From Vibrio neptunius (GTDB lineage: Bacteria; Pseudomonadota; Gammaproteobacteria; Enterobacterales; Vibrionaceae), in the NCBI GenBank assembly GCA_019339365.1, contig CP079860.1, forward strand, positions 1,116,001-1,180,000: a stretch of 64,000 nt of DNA, read 5' to 3'. Positions within the stretch are counted from its first letter, which is position 1. The number at the start of each line of letters is the position of its first letter. A model generated the notes under the pieces. It did not search any database. It saw nothing but the letters and a program-made list of their open reading frames with translations, and was not told where the DNA came from. A program made the translations under genes and the position numbers. Of the stretch, positions 54,311 through 63,965 are shown one piece after another.

Positions 54311-56982
54311 TCAAGCTCCTCATTCACGCGCAACAACATACCAATGACACCACCAAAGATGGCGAGGTAAATGCCCACATCGAATATTAAAGGTGTGCCG
54401 AGCGGCAAAATGTCTTTCCACCACAAACCAGTTAAGAATGGCAAATTGAAAACAAAGCTTATCAAACCAGCAACAAAGCTCAGAAAAACACCAAATAGAG
54501 CAATCCTAAATGGTGAGTAATACAAGCGGTCTCGCACGTATTGAGGAGACTCTGCAAACATCAAAAGCGCAAAACCAATGACGGCAATAAGCGCGCCGAT
54601 AAAGCCGCCGCCGGGTTCATTGTGGCCACGTAACAAGAGATACAAGGAGAATACCAACATCAACGCTGCCACAATATGCGCAGTGGTTGCAAAGATCAGA
54701 GAGTGGATACGGTTGCGTTTGTGATAGTGCGTCTTCACTAGACTCACGGCGGCAATACCAGCCATGACGACGACGATCACTTCCCCCAATGTATCAAAGG
54801 CACGAAAATCCACCAGAATGACGTTAACTATGTTACGACCATGCCCACCTGGTACGCTATTCTGCGCAAAGAAGTCGGCGAGTGTGGAATCGAGAGGTTG
54901 TGATGTGATTTGGATGAGTAGGGCTGTCACTGATAAACCTATAACACTCGCAATCGTCCCGTGCAGTAGCTTGCGAGGCATCGAGTGTTGGGCAACCGTA
55001 AGTAAGCCTGGAATATGGCGTATCAAGAGCAGCACAAAAATGACCATCAAGGTTTCGACCAGAAGTAAGGTTTTAGCTACGTCTGGTGCACTATAAAGCA
55101 TGAATACCAAAGTGGTCATAAAGCCCACCACACCGAGCGCTGAAACGGCCAACAAGCGAGAAGTGGTGATGGTACATACTAGGGCCGCCAAAATGAGTAG
55201 CAACGCAATGCTGGCCTCATAAAAATTGACATCACCCAAAACGGCGAAGCGATCCTGTGACAATGACAGTGGACTGCTGACCAAGACAATCGCCAATACG
55301 AAAAAGAACAGCAGTACGTAGTGACTTAGCCGCTTTTGCTGCAGCAACTGAGTTTGCCAAGTGGCGAAACGGATCATCGCCGCCATTGTGTGGTCAAAAA
55401 TAGACTCTGCAGTGGGCAATGGCGTTGTCTTATGCTGCCAAGTAACCAATAAAATTGGGTAGATACGATATAAAACATAGCCAAGCAATAACGTGAACAC
55501 GCTCAGAGCCAAAGGAAGGTTAACCCCTTGCCAGAGTTTAGCCGCCTCTGGTGTAGCACTGGGTAAACTCGATAAAACACCGGGTATAACGATGTTGTTG
55601 TTGATCCAATTCAAACCCAATACAGGTAGAAGCACACTGCCTATGGCAAGTAGCATAGCTGGTAGCCAAAGCCCTTTACTTACTTCTACATTTTTTACTG
55701 AAATAGGGGGTAGTTCATGCTGGCGGAAGAAGGGCTTGATGATCAGCGCAAATGCAAGTGCCACCATCGTAATATTGACGATAAAAAATACCGAGGTGAT
55801 GAGGATATTGACCTCTAGACCTGACTTGTACATGTACTCTTTACTAAGAAAACCAAGCAAGGGTGGAACGCCTGATTTTGAGAGTGCTGCAACGCAGGCT
55901 GCGATGAGACTAAAAAACAATAGTGCTTTCAAACTATGGAGTTGTCTAATGTCGCGAGTTCCCGTCGCTTTGTCTATATTCCCCACGACCATAAACAGCG
56001 CCGCTTTATAGAAAGAATGTGCCAGGATGAACAGCAATGCAGTGGTGATAGCAAACTCCGTCCCCATACCAATTAAAAGCACTAATTTGCCCAGTGCAAC
56101 ATTGGTGCTGTACGCTAACATTAGCTTCAAATCGGTTTGCTTTAGCGCAAGTAACGCACACCAAATGGCAGTGAATCCTCCAACTATGCCCAGCGTATAA
56201 AACCAAATATCACTGTGTGAATAAATGGGCGATACACGGGCAAGAAGGTATACACCGGCTTTGACCATGGTGGCGGAATGCAGATAGGCGCTCACCGGAG
56301 TGGGAGCTGCCATGGCATTGGGTAGCCAAAAATGAAATGGGAATTGTGCCGATTTAGTGAACGCACCGAGCAAAATCAGCGAGAGTGAAGCAATGAACCA
56401 CTCATGTTGTGCAATCGCCGCACTGTTTTTCACAATCACACTTATTTCATAGCTATCTGCCATTTCTCCGAGCAGGATCAAGCCAGCTAATAGGACAAGG
56501 CCTCCTGCGCCTGTAACGATGAGAGATTGTAGTGCGTTCTTCCTAGATTTATCTCGCTCATGATTAAAGCCAATCAGGAGATAAGAGGTGATCGTTGTCA
56601 GTTCCCAGAACACAAAAAGGAGAAGAATGTTATCGCTCGTCACCACGCCCAACATCGCGAGCATAAATAGCGTCAGATAGACGTGGAAAGAAAACCGACT
56701 AGGGTTGTCCTTGAGGTAAGCCAGTGCGTATATCTGGATCAAGGCACCGATACCGCTAATCAAGCCTGCGAATAAGAAGGAGAGCCCGTCCAATTTGAAA
56801 TTTAAGTTGACATCCAATCCGGGAACCCAACTTGCATGCCAACTGACTCCCCCTGGTTGATAGGCGCTGATCAGCGCAGCGAGAATCAACATTGGAAAAA
56901 GGGGGAATAGCAACCAGGCGAGAGAATGACCTGTCGAACTCCAAGCACGATTACCGTCAATTAGCTTATTCAATAGCACCAC
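54307..56982 (-). CDS. mrpA: Mrp antiporter subunit A with fused MrpB domain
   Basis: 891 residues. The N-terminal part (about 1-500) is a NuoL-like antiporter module with FWELTTITSYLLIGF and HSATMVKAGVYLLARVSP. Additional MrpA-specific helices follow, and the C-terminal part (about 755-891) contains RGHNEPGGGFIGAL, the MrpB signature. No separate mrpB exists, so the operon is the six-gene type (A'CDEFG) known from V. cholerae. The complex extrudes Na+ or K+ and supports alkaline pH and bile-salt tolerance in Vibrio. Preceded by a small zinc-ribbon gene and a universal stress gene on the same strand. Confidence 0.92.
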   Translation of the reverse strand: MVLLNKLIDGNRAWSSTGHSLAWLLFPLFPMLILAALISAYQPGGVSWHASWVPGLDVNLNFKLDGLSFLFAGLISGIGALIQIYALAYLKDNPSRFSFHVYLTLFMLAMLGVVTSDNILLLFVFWELTTITSYLLIGFNHERDKSRKNALQSLIVTGAGGLVLLAGLILLGEMADSYEISVIVKNSAAIAQHEWFIASLSLILLGAFTKSAQFPFHFWLPNAMAAPTPVSAYLHSATMVKAGVYLLARVSPIYSHSDIWFYTLGIVGGFTAIWCALLALKQTDLKLMLAYSTNVALGKLVLLIGMGTEFAITTALLFILAHSFYKAALFMVVGNIDKATGTRDIRQLHSLKALLFFSLIAACVAALSKSGVPPLLGFLSKEYMYKSGLEVNILITSVFFIVNITMVALAFALIIKPFFRQHELPPISVKNVEVSKGLWLPAMLLAIGSVLLPVLGLNWINNNIVIPGVLSSLPSATPEAAKLWQGVNLPLALSVFTLLLGYVLYRIYPILLVTWQHKTTPLPTAESIFDHTMAAMIRFATWQTQLLQQKRLSHYVLLFFFVLAIVLVSSPLSLSQDRFAVLGDVNFYEASIALLLILAALVCTITTSRLLAVSALGVVGFMTTLVFMLYSAPDVAKTLLLVETLMVIFVLLLIRHIPGLLTVAQHSMPRKLLHGTIASVIGLSVTALLIQITSQPLDSTLADFFAQNSVPGGHGRNIVNVILVDFRAFDTLGEVIVVVMAGIAAVSLVKTHYHKRNRIHSLIFATTAHIVAALMLVFSLYLLLRGHNEPGGGFIGALIAVIGFALLMFAESPQYVRDRLYYSPFRIALFGVFLSFVAGLISFVFNLPFLTGLWWKDILPLGTPLIFDVGIYLAIFGGVIGMLLRVNEELE

Positions 56983-57101
56983 CCATTGAGTTAGCAGTGC
57001 AGGTCAAGGAAATAGTCACACTGCATCGTGTTAGGACCGCACTACCGAAGTACATGCGGCCCAAACCGCCTGACGGCTATTACGCCGTCCAGCAACAAGA
57101 A

Positions 57102-57293
57102 TTACTGGTAGTCTGATACCGTATAAGAGCGTAATTCAGTCATGGTTCGTTCTTGATTGAGTATAGCCGATGGATCTTCTTCTCCCACACCTAGCGCATC
57201 GTAAGAGCAATCACCGATGTCATTCCTTGGACAGATGTGGATGTTTGAGCGTTCAAGCATTTCCGTGTGGCAAAGAGGGCACAGTGGTTTCAT
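57102..57293 (-). CDS. Small zinc-ribbon-like protein
   Basis: 63 residues with a strong ribosome site (AGGAGGAAG) before the ATG. C5, C8, C21 and C29 form a plausible CxxC...C...C zinc site. No family recognised. It lies between the universal stress gene and mrpA', on the same strand, with gaps of 81 and 119 bases. A GACGGC/GCCGTC hairpin lies in the second gap at 57072-57089. Confidence 0.65.
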   Translation of the reverse strand: MKPLCPLCHTEMLERSNIHICPRNDIGDCSYDALGVGEEDPSAILNQERTMTELRSYTVSDYQ

Positions 57294-57374
57294 ATCTTCC
57301 TCCTGAGGAGCTTTTGTAAGCTCACCTTAAAAACTTACGATTAGTCGCTTTCATCAACAATGAGTGGTTGCGTT

Positions 57375-58310
57375 CTAACTGATTGGTGAAACGAAACCTT
57401 CAGGCTTCAGTGCCACCAAAGAGCAATTGATGGATTGCAATATGTTTTCTGCAGTATTGCCAATCACAAAGCCTGAGATACCGGTTCTTGCTAATGTACC
57501 CATGACCAATACATCGATTTCTTGCTCATCGACACTTTCTGGTATTTTCTCGTCTGGTTTACCGTGAATGTGGTGTATCACTATGTCGCCTGATATACCG
57601 GCTTCGTCTATCAAAACCTGAAGCGCCTGCTCGTGATTTCTTCTTGCGCTCAGGACATCGTTGGCGAGTTGTGCTTCGTCGACTTGGATCCAGACATGGT
57701 TGTCGAGGTAACTTTCTAAGTAATGTTCCCAACAAGAAATGATATGAAGTCGACTATCGCAGGTGTCTGCAATGGAACGAGAGAGTTCCAGTAGCCTTAG
57801 TGAGAGGGCGTGATGCTCCTCATCTGCGGTCATAGGGTCGATAGCGACGGCAACACGGCGTGTGCCCCTTGGTTTTTCACTTGGCCTTTGTAGCCAGACC
57901 GGACAGGGGCACTTACGCAGAAGTGTCATGTCTATGGCTTTGAAACCTTCAGCGCCTTCGTTGAGCGGTTCCGCTTCCTTAATAACCAGATCGTGATGAG
58001 CGGCAATGGCTTCTTTGATCACACAAACCGCGGGTTGTTCGCTGCTTCTGATCGTGAGTGGAAAAGGCACTTGCTGAGCGGAAATATCGTGTTGGTCTCG
58101 AAGTTCCTCAATGCTCTGTTGTACAGAACTGCGCAAAGAGTGCTGGTAAGTTTGTTGGTATTGTTGCATTTCATCTGGGAATTCAGGGCAGGCTACTAAC
58201 CCTGAAACAGATACCTGGTTACTGGCGGCAATACGAAGAGCTTGACCTAAGGCGTCACTGTGGCCGGGGAATCCCTGTGTAGCAAAAAGTATGTTCTCGA
58301 ATCGTTTCAT
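57375..58310 (-). CDS. Tandem universal stress protein (UspE-like)
   Basis: 311 residues made of two Usp domains (about 1-145 and 150-305). The second ends with the nucleotide-binding block VLVMGTLARTGISGFVIGNTAENIL. Two-domain Usps such as UspE respond to osmotic, oxidative or growth arrest stress. It is upstream of the zinc-ribbon and mrp genes, suggesting a shared stress response to salt or pH (inference). Confidence 0.85.
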   Translation of the reverse strand: MKRFENILFATQGFPGHSDALGQALRIAASNQVSVSGLVACPEFPDEMQQYQQTYQHSLRSSVQQSIEELRDQHDISAQQVPFPLTIRSSEQPAVCVIKEAIAAHHDLVIKEAEPLNEGAEGFKAIDMTLLRKCPCPVWLQRPSEKPRGTRRVAVAIDPMTADEEHHALSLRLLELSRSIADTCDSRLHIISCWEHYLESYLDNHVWIQVDEAQLANDVLSARRNHEQALQVLIDEAGISGDIVIHHIHGKPDEKIPESVDEQEIDVLVMGTLARTGISGFVIGNTAENILQSINCSLVALKPEGFVSPIS

Positions 58311-58678
58311 ACATACCTCCTTGGTATTGGATAAATATTAGCCAATGCTGCATAGGGTCTACCAGCCTAGAATTGTAACGGCCTATGAGAGAAATGATAG
58401 TTGTTCTCACTCAGTGAGTTGCATCCATATTCCAACGGCTTTTATGCAAAAAATGGCTAAATTTTCAGACAGGATGTAACAAAATAATACGGGGTACGCG
58501 AATAAATGGTGGTTAATCGGAGAGGTTGGAGAGCTGGCGCTGAACTTGGTCACCTAGGTGAAAGGTATTGAATGCCACCAAGCCCAAGTGGTAGTCTCAG
58601 AGACAGTTCTCTCGCAGAGTATGGTGAAAGTAGGCCCTTGCTTTTGACCTGAACTGCCCACTCATTCAAGGCGTATTT
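58311..58678. other. Intergenic region between usp and ABC exporter
   Basis: 368 bases without a credible ORF. The right half (58541-58640) is rich in short complementary segments and is described separately as a possible structured leader. The left half holds the usp promoter region. Confidence 0.5.
58545..58637 (+). ncRNA. Candidate structured 5' leader RNA of the ABC exporter
   Basis: CTTGGT (58545-58550) pairs with ACCAAG (58577-58582). Inside lie CACC/GGTG (58551-58560), an AAA linker, and GGTAT/ATGCC (58564-58576), forming a compact three-way junction with no unpaired base except AAA and the loops. Downstream, GTCTC-A-GAGAC (58593-58603) and CTCT-CGC-AGAG (58610-58619 region) can form further small hairpins. 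It matches no riboswitch or sRNA family I can recall. It ends about 40 bases before the exporter start. Hand folding only. Confidence 0.35.
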
Positions 58679-60498
58679 ATGCAAAGAGCTGAACAGCATC
58701 AGACCGACCCCAATTCTACCCAACAGAGCCTTTTATCTTCTCAAAGGAAAAGTAACAATCTTAGTATTCTTCTAGAGTTGATGACATTTATCAGGCCGTA
58801 TCGGTGGAAGGTCCTTGCGGCGCTGGTGGCGTTGATTGTCACAGCGTCATTAACCCTCTCTGTCGGTCAAGGAGTGCGTCTGTTGATCGATCAAGGTTTT
58901 GCTCAGCAGTCGACACAAGAGCTGAGTAGCGCCATTCAACTCATTGTGGCGTTGACAGTGATGATTTCAATCGGGACATTCTTTCGCTTTTATCTCGTTT
59001 CTTCGGTAGGGGAGAGGGTGAGTGCTGATATCAGGTTGGCGGTCTTCAACCATGTCATTAACTTGCACCCTAGTTATTTTGAAACCAATGGTAGTGGCGA
59101 CATTATGTCGCGTATTACGACCGATACCACGTTGCTGCAAAGCATTATTGGTTCATCGTTTTCAATGGCGATGCGTAGCGCTTTGTTGTGCGTTGGCGCG
59201 GTGATCATGCTGTTTGCCACTAACATCAAACTGACATTGATCGTTCTAATCTCTGTCCCTTTTATCCTGGTCCCTATTTTGTTTTATGGTCGACGGGTAA
59301 GAGCGTTGTCCCGTCAAAGTCAGGACTCGATGGCCGATGTGGGTAGCTATGCTGGTGAAGCGATTGAGCACATCAAAACCGTTCAGAGTTACAGTTATGA
59401 AGCTCAGGAAAGAGCCGCATTTGCTAAGGAAGTTGAAAAAGCATTTGAGATTGGACGACAAAGAGTCAAGCAACGAGCGATATTGATTTCTGGGGTGATT
59501 GTTATCGTCTTCAGCGCAATAGCAGGTATGCTCTGGGTCGGGGGAGTGACGTCATTAATGGCACCATGTCTGGTGGTGATCTGGGGGCGTTTGTCTTCTA
59601 TGCCATTATGGTGGCTTCTTCCCTAGCGAATATTTCTGAAGTGATGGGAGAGTTGCAACGCGCGGCAGGAGCGACCGAAAGACTGATTGAAATCCTGCAG
59701 GTTGAAAGCCATATTATTGCACCAGCGGATAAGGTGGTATCGACCGAGCAGCTCGCCAGCGAAGTCATGTTTGATGATGTGACTTTTCATTATCCATCCA
59801 GACCCGAACATGCGGCGATTGAGCGCTTAACACTCAAGGCTGAGGAAGGAAAAGTGTTGGCTTTGGTTGGCCCTTCTGGCGCAGGCAAAACGACGCTGTT
59901 CGAGCTTCTGCAACGTTTCTATGACCCGCAATCAGGGCAAGTCACTTTGGGTGGCGCTGACATTCGTCAAATGTCGCCCAGTGCACTGCGACAACAAATG
60001 GCTCTGGTACCTCAACAACCTGCCTTGTTCAGTAACAACGTGTTGCACAACATCCGTTATGGCAACCCAGCAGCGACAGACGAACAGGTAGTTGAAGCGG
60101 CGAAAAAAGCCCACGCTCATGATTTCATTATGCAGCTACCACAGGGTTACGATAGCTTCCTTGGTGAACGGGGAGTGCGATTGTCAGGCGGTCAACGTCA
60201 ACGCATCGCCATCGCACGGGCGATTCTTAAAGACCCCAATATCTTGCTACTGGATGAAGCGACCAGTGCACTGGACAGCGAAAGTGAACACCATGTTCAA
60301 CAGGCGCTGGAAGCACTTATGCGTAATCGAACCACTCTCATTATTGCTCATCGCTTGTCGACCATTAAGCACGCCGATCAGATTGCCGTGTTAGATCAGG
60401 GTAAGCTGGTGGATGTGGGTGACCACAATGAGCTAATGCAAAGTTGTGAACTTTACCAGCGTTTGGTTGAGTTGCAGTTTAAGCCGATTGACCGATAG
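58679..60498 (+). pseudogene. ABC exporter (MsbA/LmrA-type half transporter), single frameshift
   Basis: Two overlapping frames make one protein of about 606 residues. The six-helix transmembrane domain is at about 35-335, with the SVGERVSADIRLAVFNHV and SYFETNGSGDIMSRI family blocks. The ATPase domain has GPSGAGKTT, the LSGGQRQRIAIARA signature and LLLDEATSALD. The break is in a five-base G run (59540-59544). One more G restores WVGGSDVINGTMSGGDLGAF, joining both halves with no other damage. Frameshift by sequencing error is likely. Function would be export of lipids or drugs. The leader may be structured. Confidence 0.82.
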
Positions 60499-60674
60499 TC
60501 TGCTCAACACGGACGATAACGAATTAAGGGCGTTCTTTACTGAGTTGCGTCAGCGAGTACAGCGTTAAACTAGGCGTACATCTCATTCTTTATTGTTTGA
60601 TCTGAGAGTACGCTAACACGCTGAGTGCAAAGCTTGATGTATTCTAGGTGAAGTCAGTAAAGAGGATATAATTC

Positions 60675-60935
60675 ATGTCAAAAAGCGCAAAGCTTCACAA
60701 TGAAGACAAACTGGTCAAGAAAGCGTTGGAAATCGGTGAGAAAATGGCCAAGATGCAAGGTTTTGATCTGCCGAAGTCACCGCAGCCAGTCAGAGTGAAA
60801 GCCGTATATCTGTTTTTGGTTGGTGCCAAGCAAATCACGCCACTACCTGACAGTAAACTTGATGGTGCCAATATCAAGCACAGACTTGCGCTTTGGATTC
60901 ATAGTGCATTGCCTGATGATGACCCATTAAAGTAA
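60675..60935 (+). CDS. DUF5062-type small protein
   Basis: 86 residues. KALEIGEKMAKMQGF...VRVKAVYLFLVGAKQITPLP...NIKHRLALWIHSALP matches my recollection of DUF5062, a short cytoplasmic family of gammaproteobacteria with unknown function. AGAGGAT lies before the ATG, and a good terminator follows. Confidence 0.72.
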   Translation: MSKSAKLHNEDKLVKKALEIGEKMAKMQGFDLPKSPQPVRVKAVYLFLVGAKQITPLPDSKLDGANIKHRLALWIHSALPDDDPLK

Positions 60936-60988
60936 ATGTGTGTCAGTGGCTAACGCATCTAAAGTGTTTAGCGTCGGCAGAAAATAAG

Positions 60989-61014
60989 TAAGGGCAACAA
61001 TTATGTTGCCCTTA
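60989..61014. terminator. Terminator after DUF5062 gene
   Basis: TAAGGGCAAC (60989-60998) and GTTGCCCTTA (61005-61014) pair perfectly around AATTAT. Modest T content on both strands allows a bidirectional role with the minus-strand gene ending at 61094. Confidence 0.75.
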
Positions 61015-61093
61015 TTAATTCTTGGAACACGCCCATTATGATTTAGAGAAAAAATGGTTTACCTTGAACATCTTAGGTATACAGAGGCTTAAA

Positions 61094-61324
61094 TCAAACG
61101 TTGAGATATACGTTTTTCTTCTTCGATTTTCGGGCTTTCATTGAAATTTTAACAACAAGCTGTTTTTGTTTAGTTGAAATGATCTGCTTAGTTAAAGCTT
61201 TGTGGTGTAAGTCCGTGATAAAATTTTTTTCCCAAGGTGTAAGGCAGTCGAACTTCAATAAAACAATGTCATTGAGTATATTAAACAGCTCGTATTGATT
61301 TTTATCCATTCGAGGGCTTCGCAT
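61094..61324 (-). CDS. Hypothetical small protein downstream of lipoprotein gene
   Basis: 76 residues if ATG 61322-61324 is used, which directly follows the lipoprotein stop (TGA-ATG), giving tight coupling; ATG at 61309 is an alternative. The central LTPWEKNFI...LTKQIISTKQKQLVVKI pattern resembles short helix-turn modules common in small phage or plasmid proteins. The C-terminus is strongly basic (KARKSKKKN). Function unknown. Confidence 0.5.
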   Translation of the reverse strand: MRSPRMDKNQYELFNILNDIVLLKFDCLTPWEKNFITDLHHKALTKQIISTKQKQLVVKISMKARKSKKKNVYLNV

Positions 61325-61690
61325 TCAATTAGAACACTTGGTTAGAGAAATAACGTAGAGGCTTTCTACGTCCTCATTTTTATCTAATGTCATGATTTTA
61401 TAAGAAATCTTGCTCTCCAATAAAGGCCTTAGCTCAATGCTGTTACAAAAACTAACAGCGACCTTATCCACTAGGCTGTCAATATTTAATTTTTTCCTTT
61501 TAGCAAAAATAAGAGTGACGATATTAGCTTCCGACTGAGCCTCAACGAGTGTGAGTGAGCCTAACTCAATTGGTAGTTGGCTTGAGATAACGGTCGCTCT
61601 ATAATCGGCGAGCCAATGAGATTGTATTGGGTTTGTCTGGCAACCGTTAAGCATGGACACTAACGAAAATATTGCAGTTGCTCTAAGCAT
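61325..61690 (-). CDS. Hypothetical lipoprotein
   Basis: 121 residues with AAAGGGAGG before the ATG. Signal with lipobox SMLNGC, Cys17 being the lipidation site. The mature domain has two further Cys, SFCNSIELRPLLESKISYKI and LTKC near the end. That pairing is common in small Vibrio periplasmic proteins and vaguely recalls type II secretion pilotins of the GspS-beta/AspS kind, but I do not assign it. Coupled to the following small ORF. Confidence 0.6.
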   Translation of the reverse strand: MLRATAIFSLVSMLNGCQTNPIQSHWLADYRATVISSQLPIELGSLTLVEAQSEANIVTLIFAKRKKLNIDSLVDKVAVSFCNSIELRPLLESKISYKIMTLDKNEDVESLYVISLTKCSN

Positions 61691-61794
61691 TGTGCCTCCC
61701 TTTTGGCTTGGCTACCTCACAAGATGTATTAAAATATTTATGGACATAGCCTGAATTCATACAGGATAAAAGAGCACTGTAATTGAGATTAAAT

Positions 61795-62781
61795 TTAACT
61801 TTTCCCCACGAATAATGATCTATTCGAGGATTCAATAACCATATGGTCGCTGGTTGAAGAGATGATGTTTTCTCCTTCCAGAGCTTGAAGCCCAGAGACA
61901 CAAACATCTTGACGACCTAATGCAAGAATAGCTTGCGAGGTCGTCCCTCTGTCTTGAAAGTTTATCTTTTCACCAAATGCATTAGCTCCTCTGGTTCCCC
62001 AAGGTAAAGTTGGTTTGATTTTGGATTCAATCACTTCAGCGGTCAAAAGGACTGTATCGGTATACAAACCTTCAATCTTTTCTTGCTCTAAAGGCTCACA
62101 ACCTAGGAAAATTGCCTCGCCTATACGTAGGTTGTTTATTCGAGTTCGTGCGGTGTTATTCAGCGCCCAATTGATAGAAGCTGAATTCCCTCCTGAGACA
62201 ATGGCGAGATTTATTCCAAATACCGCTTCAATTCCATCTGCAAGATCAGAAAGAACCTTCATATTTTGATGATCAGGAGCCACACCATACCTGCAGGCTA
62301 AGTTCCCACCAATCCCTAATATTGTGATGTTCGGTAAAGAGATAATCTCACGGATAAAATCAGCAACGCGATTCGGCATCAAACCTTCCCTGAGGTCACC
62401 TAGTTCAACCATTATAATGATCTCATGATAGCGACTCTGTCGTTTCGCTATATGCGAAAGCCTTTCCACTACGCCTACTTCAGAGATTAAACTCACGTCG
62501 CAGTACTTTATCACGCTGACAATTTGGTCCTGCATAGGAGTACGTATCAGCATTTTAGGGGCAGCAATACATGCTCTCGTCATCTTTTGCAGGTTTTCGA
62601 TTCTTGAATCGGCTAACATTGTTGCTCCTGCATCAAGTAGCACTTGAGCAATGACGGGATGGCCTAGGAAAACTTTTGTTACAGGCGTCACTGAGATATT
62701 TTTCAGCGATAGCTGAGTAATCAGGAACTGAGCGTTATGGTGAATTTTCCCACAATCGATATCGAGTCTAGGGTAGTTCAC
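61795..62781 (-). CDS. PLP-dependent alanine/ornithine racemase-family protein
   Basis: 328 residues. The N-terminal TIM-barrel domain of the alanine-racemase fold has the PLP lysine in VTPVTKVFLGHP (about K36). Phosphate and pyridine-ring residues are likely in VSGGNSASI and LRIGEAIFLG. It lacks much of the C-terminal beta domain of true Alr and resembles the ornithine-racemase (Orr/YhfX-like) group. Start overlaps the DUF1611 stop by four bases, so the two form a pathway unit acting on a D- or L-amino acid. Confidence 0.8.
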   Translation of the reverse strand: MNYPRLDIDCGKIHHNAQFLITQLSLKNISVTPVTKVFLGHPVIAQVLLDAGATMLADSRIENLQKMTRACIAAPKMLIRTPMQDQIVSVIKYCDVSLISEVGVVERLSHIAKRQSRYHEIIIMVELGDLREGLMPNRVADFIREIISLPNITILGIGGNLACRYGVAPDHQNMKVLSDLADGIEAVFGINLAIVSGGNSASINWALNNTARTRINNLRIGEAIFLGCEPLEQEKIEGLYTDTVLLTAEVIESKIKPTLPWGTRGANAFGEKINFQDRGTTSQAILALGRQDVCVSGLQALEGENIISSTSDHMVIESSNRSLFVGKS

Positions 62782-63965
62782 CCTTCTTCGGCCAGTTTAC
62801 TTGCTAACGGAGGGAAAGCTGCCAATACGATTTGCACTAGATGTTTGGCAGGCTGTGATAACGCATCAGTAACGGGTAGATCAAATTCAGTGGTGTACCA
62901 GTCTATAGCATTGAGTGTTTCATCCCGAGACATGCCTTCATGATTTAGTGTCAGTCCAATAACACTGGTATTAGAAAAGGTTTCGATAAGGTTTATTTCA
63001 GAGGCAACCGAAGGCATTGGGCAATCAGGAAAGTCACTGCGATATAAGCGATTAGGGGCATGTTGTAAGATGACGCCAGTTGGGCAGCTACCCCGCAAGA
63101 TAAAAGCGCTGGTAGAAAAGGCAGGGTGACTTAAAGCCCCTTGCCCCTCGATGATAATTATATCCGGACTTTCCGTGTCATAGGCTTGCACAATGACTGA
63201 TTCCAACTCACCAGCGCAAAATTGAGCAGGAACAGCGTCAAGTGCCACACCGTACTGCGCTCCTTGTATAATACCGGTCTGGCCAGTCGCTATCAAAACG
63301 ACATTTAGCCCCTTTTTAGTCAATTCATTAGCCAGAATGGTGGCAGTTGTTCGTTTTCCTAGCGCGCAATCCGTGCCCATCACGGCAATTCTTGGACATT
63401 TAACTCTGTGTATCTTCCCGCTAAACGTTTGTAGTTCGGCTTTATCCTTGGGTTTACGAGTATCCAATATTCGAACGTTGTGCTTGATACTTGCCGCCAA
63501 AAATACAGGGTCGTCGCTAAGAAACTCATGCAACCCATTCACAACATGCATTTTCAGCGACATAGCGTTCAAAAGGACACTTTTATCTAGGTCAGATAAA
63601 AAACCATTTGAAGGGGCGATGCCAAATATAAAGTAGTCAGGGATTGTGTCCGCCTGAATTAAAGCTTCCTCGATGCTACTCACGATGGGAATACCATTGG
63701 CTTTGTTATCCAGTACTTCACCAGCGTCCAGACCTGCCAGTTCACTATCGATAACTGATAAGATACGATAACCAAGTGAATGTCTTACTAGCCCATTAGC
63801 GGTTTTGCCATCAATCCTACCGAAATTACCTTCACAATATATAATCGCCGAGGGGATAACGGGTTTAATTATATGAACAAGTGATGTTGTTTGACTCTTG
63901 GTTTCGATCTCTTCAGCTCTAGTAGACTTGAAGAGATTTCTTAACTTTTGTTTTGAAATTGACAT
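62778..63965 (-). CDS. DUF1611-family P-loop protein (DgcN-like)
   Basis: 395 residues. An N-terminal Rossmann-like domain is followed by a P-loop domain with Walker A-like GTDCALGKRTT at about residues 195-205 and later QGQGALSHPA, the DUF1611 signature region. Family members include DgcN, reported to N-acylate D-glutamate in marine bacteria with a racemase partner (recalled). Here the partner is a PLP racemase instead. The first about 35 residues are extra and polar. The ribosome site before the ATG is weak (AAGG at about ten bases). The upstream neighbour is outside the window. Confidence 0.78.
   Translation of the reverse strand: MSISKQKLRNLFKSTRAEEIETKSQTTSLVHIIKPVIPSAIIYCEGNFGRIDGKTANGLVRHSLGYRILSVIDSELAGLDAGEVLDNKANGIPIVSSIEEALIQADTIPDYFIFGIAPSNGFLSDLDKSVLLNAMSLKMHVVNGLHEFLSDDPVFLAASIKHNVRILDTRKPKDKAELQTFSGKIHRVKCPRIAVMGTDCALGKRTTATILANELTKKGLNVVLIATGQTGIIQGAQYGVALDAVPAQFCAGELESVIVQAYDTESPDIIIIEGQGALSHPAFSTSAFILRGSCPTGVILQHAPNRLYRSDFPDCPMPSVASEINLIETFSNTSVIGLTLNHEGMSRDETLNAIDWYTTEFDLPVTDALSQPAKHLVQIVLAAFPPLASKLAEEG

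Noticed and set aside
55493..56011. 172-residue plus-strand ORF opposite mrpA
   Set aside because: Antisense shadow of the membrane protein gene, without ribosome site or recognisable domain.
58545..58637. 5S rRNA fragment
   Set aside because: The GGTAGT...GAAAGTAGG pattern recalls the loop E region of 5S rRNA, but the rest cannot be aligned to a Vibrio 5S gene and the length is wrong.
61683..61907. 74-residue ORF overlapping the racemase end on the same strand
   Set aside because: It starts inside the racemase coding region without a ribosome site, while the lipoprotein start at 61690 has a strong one.
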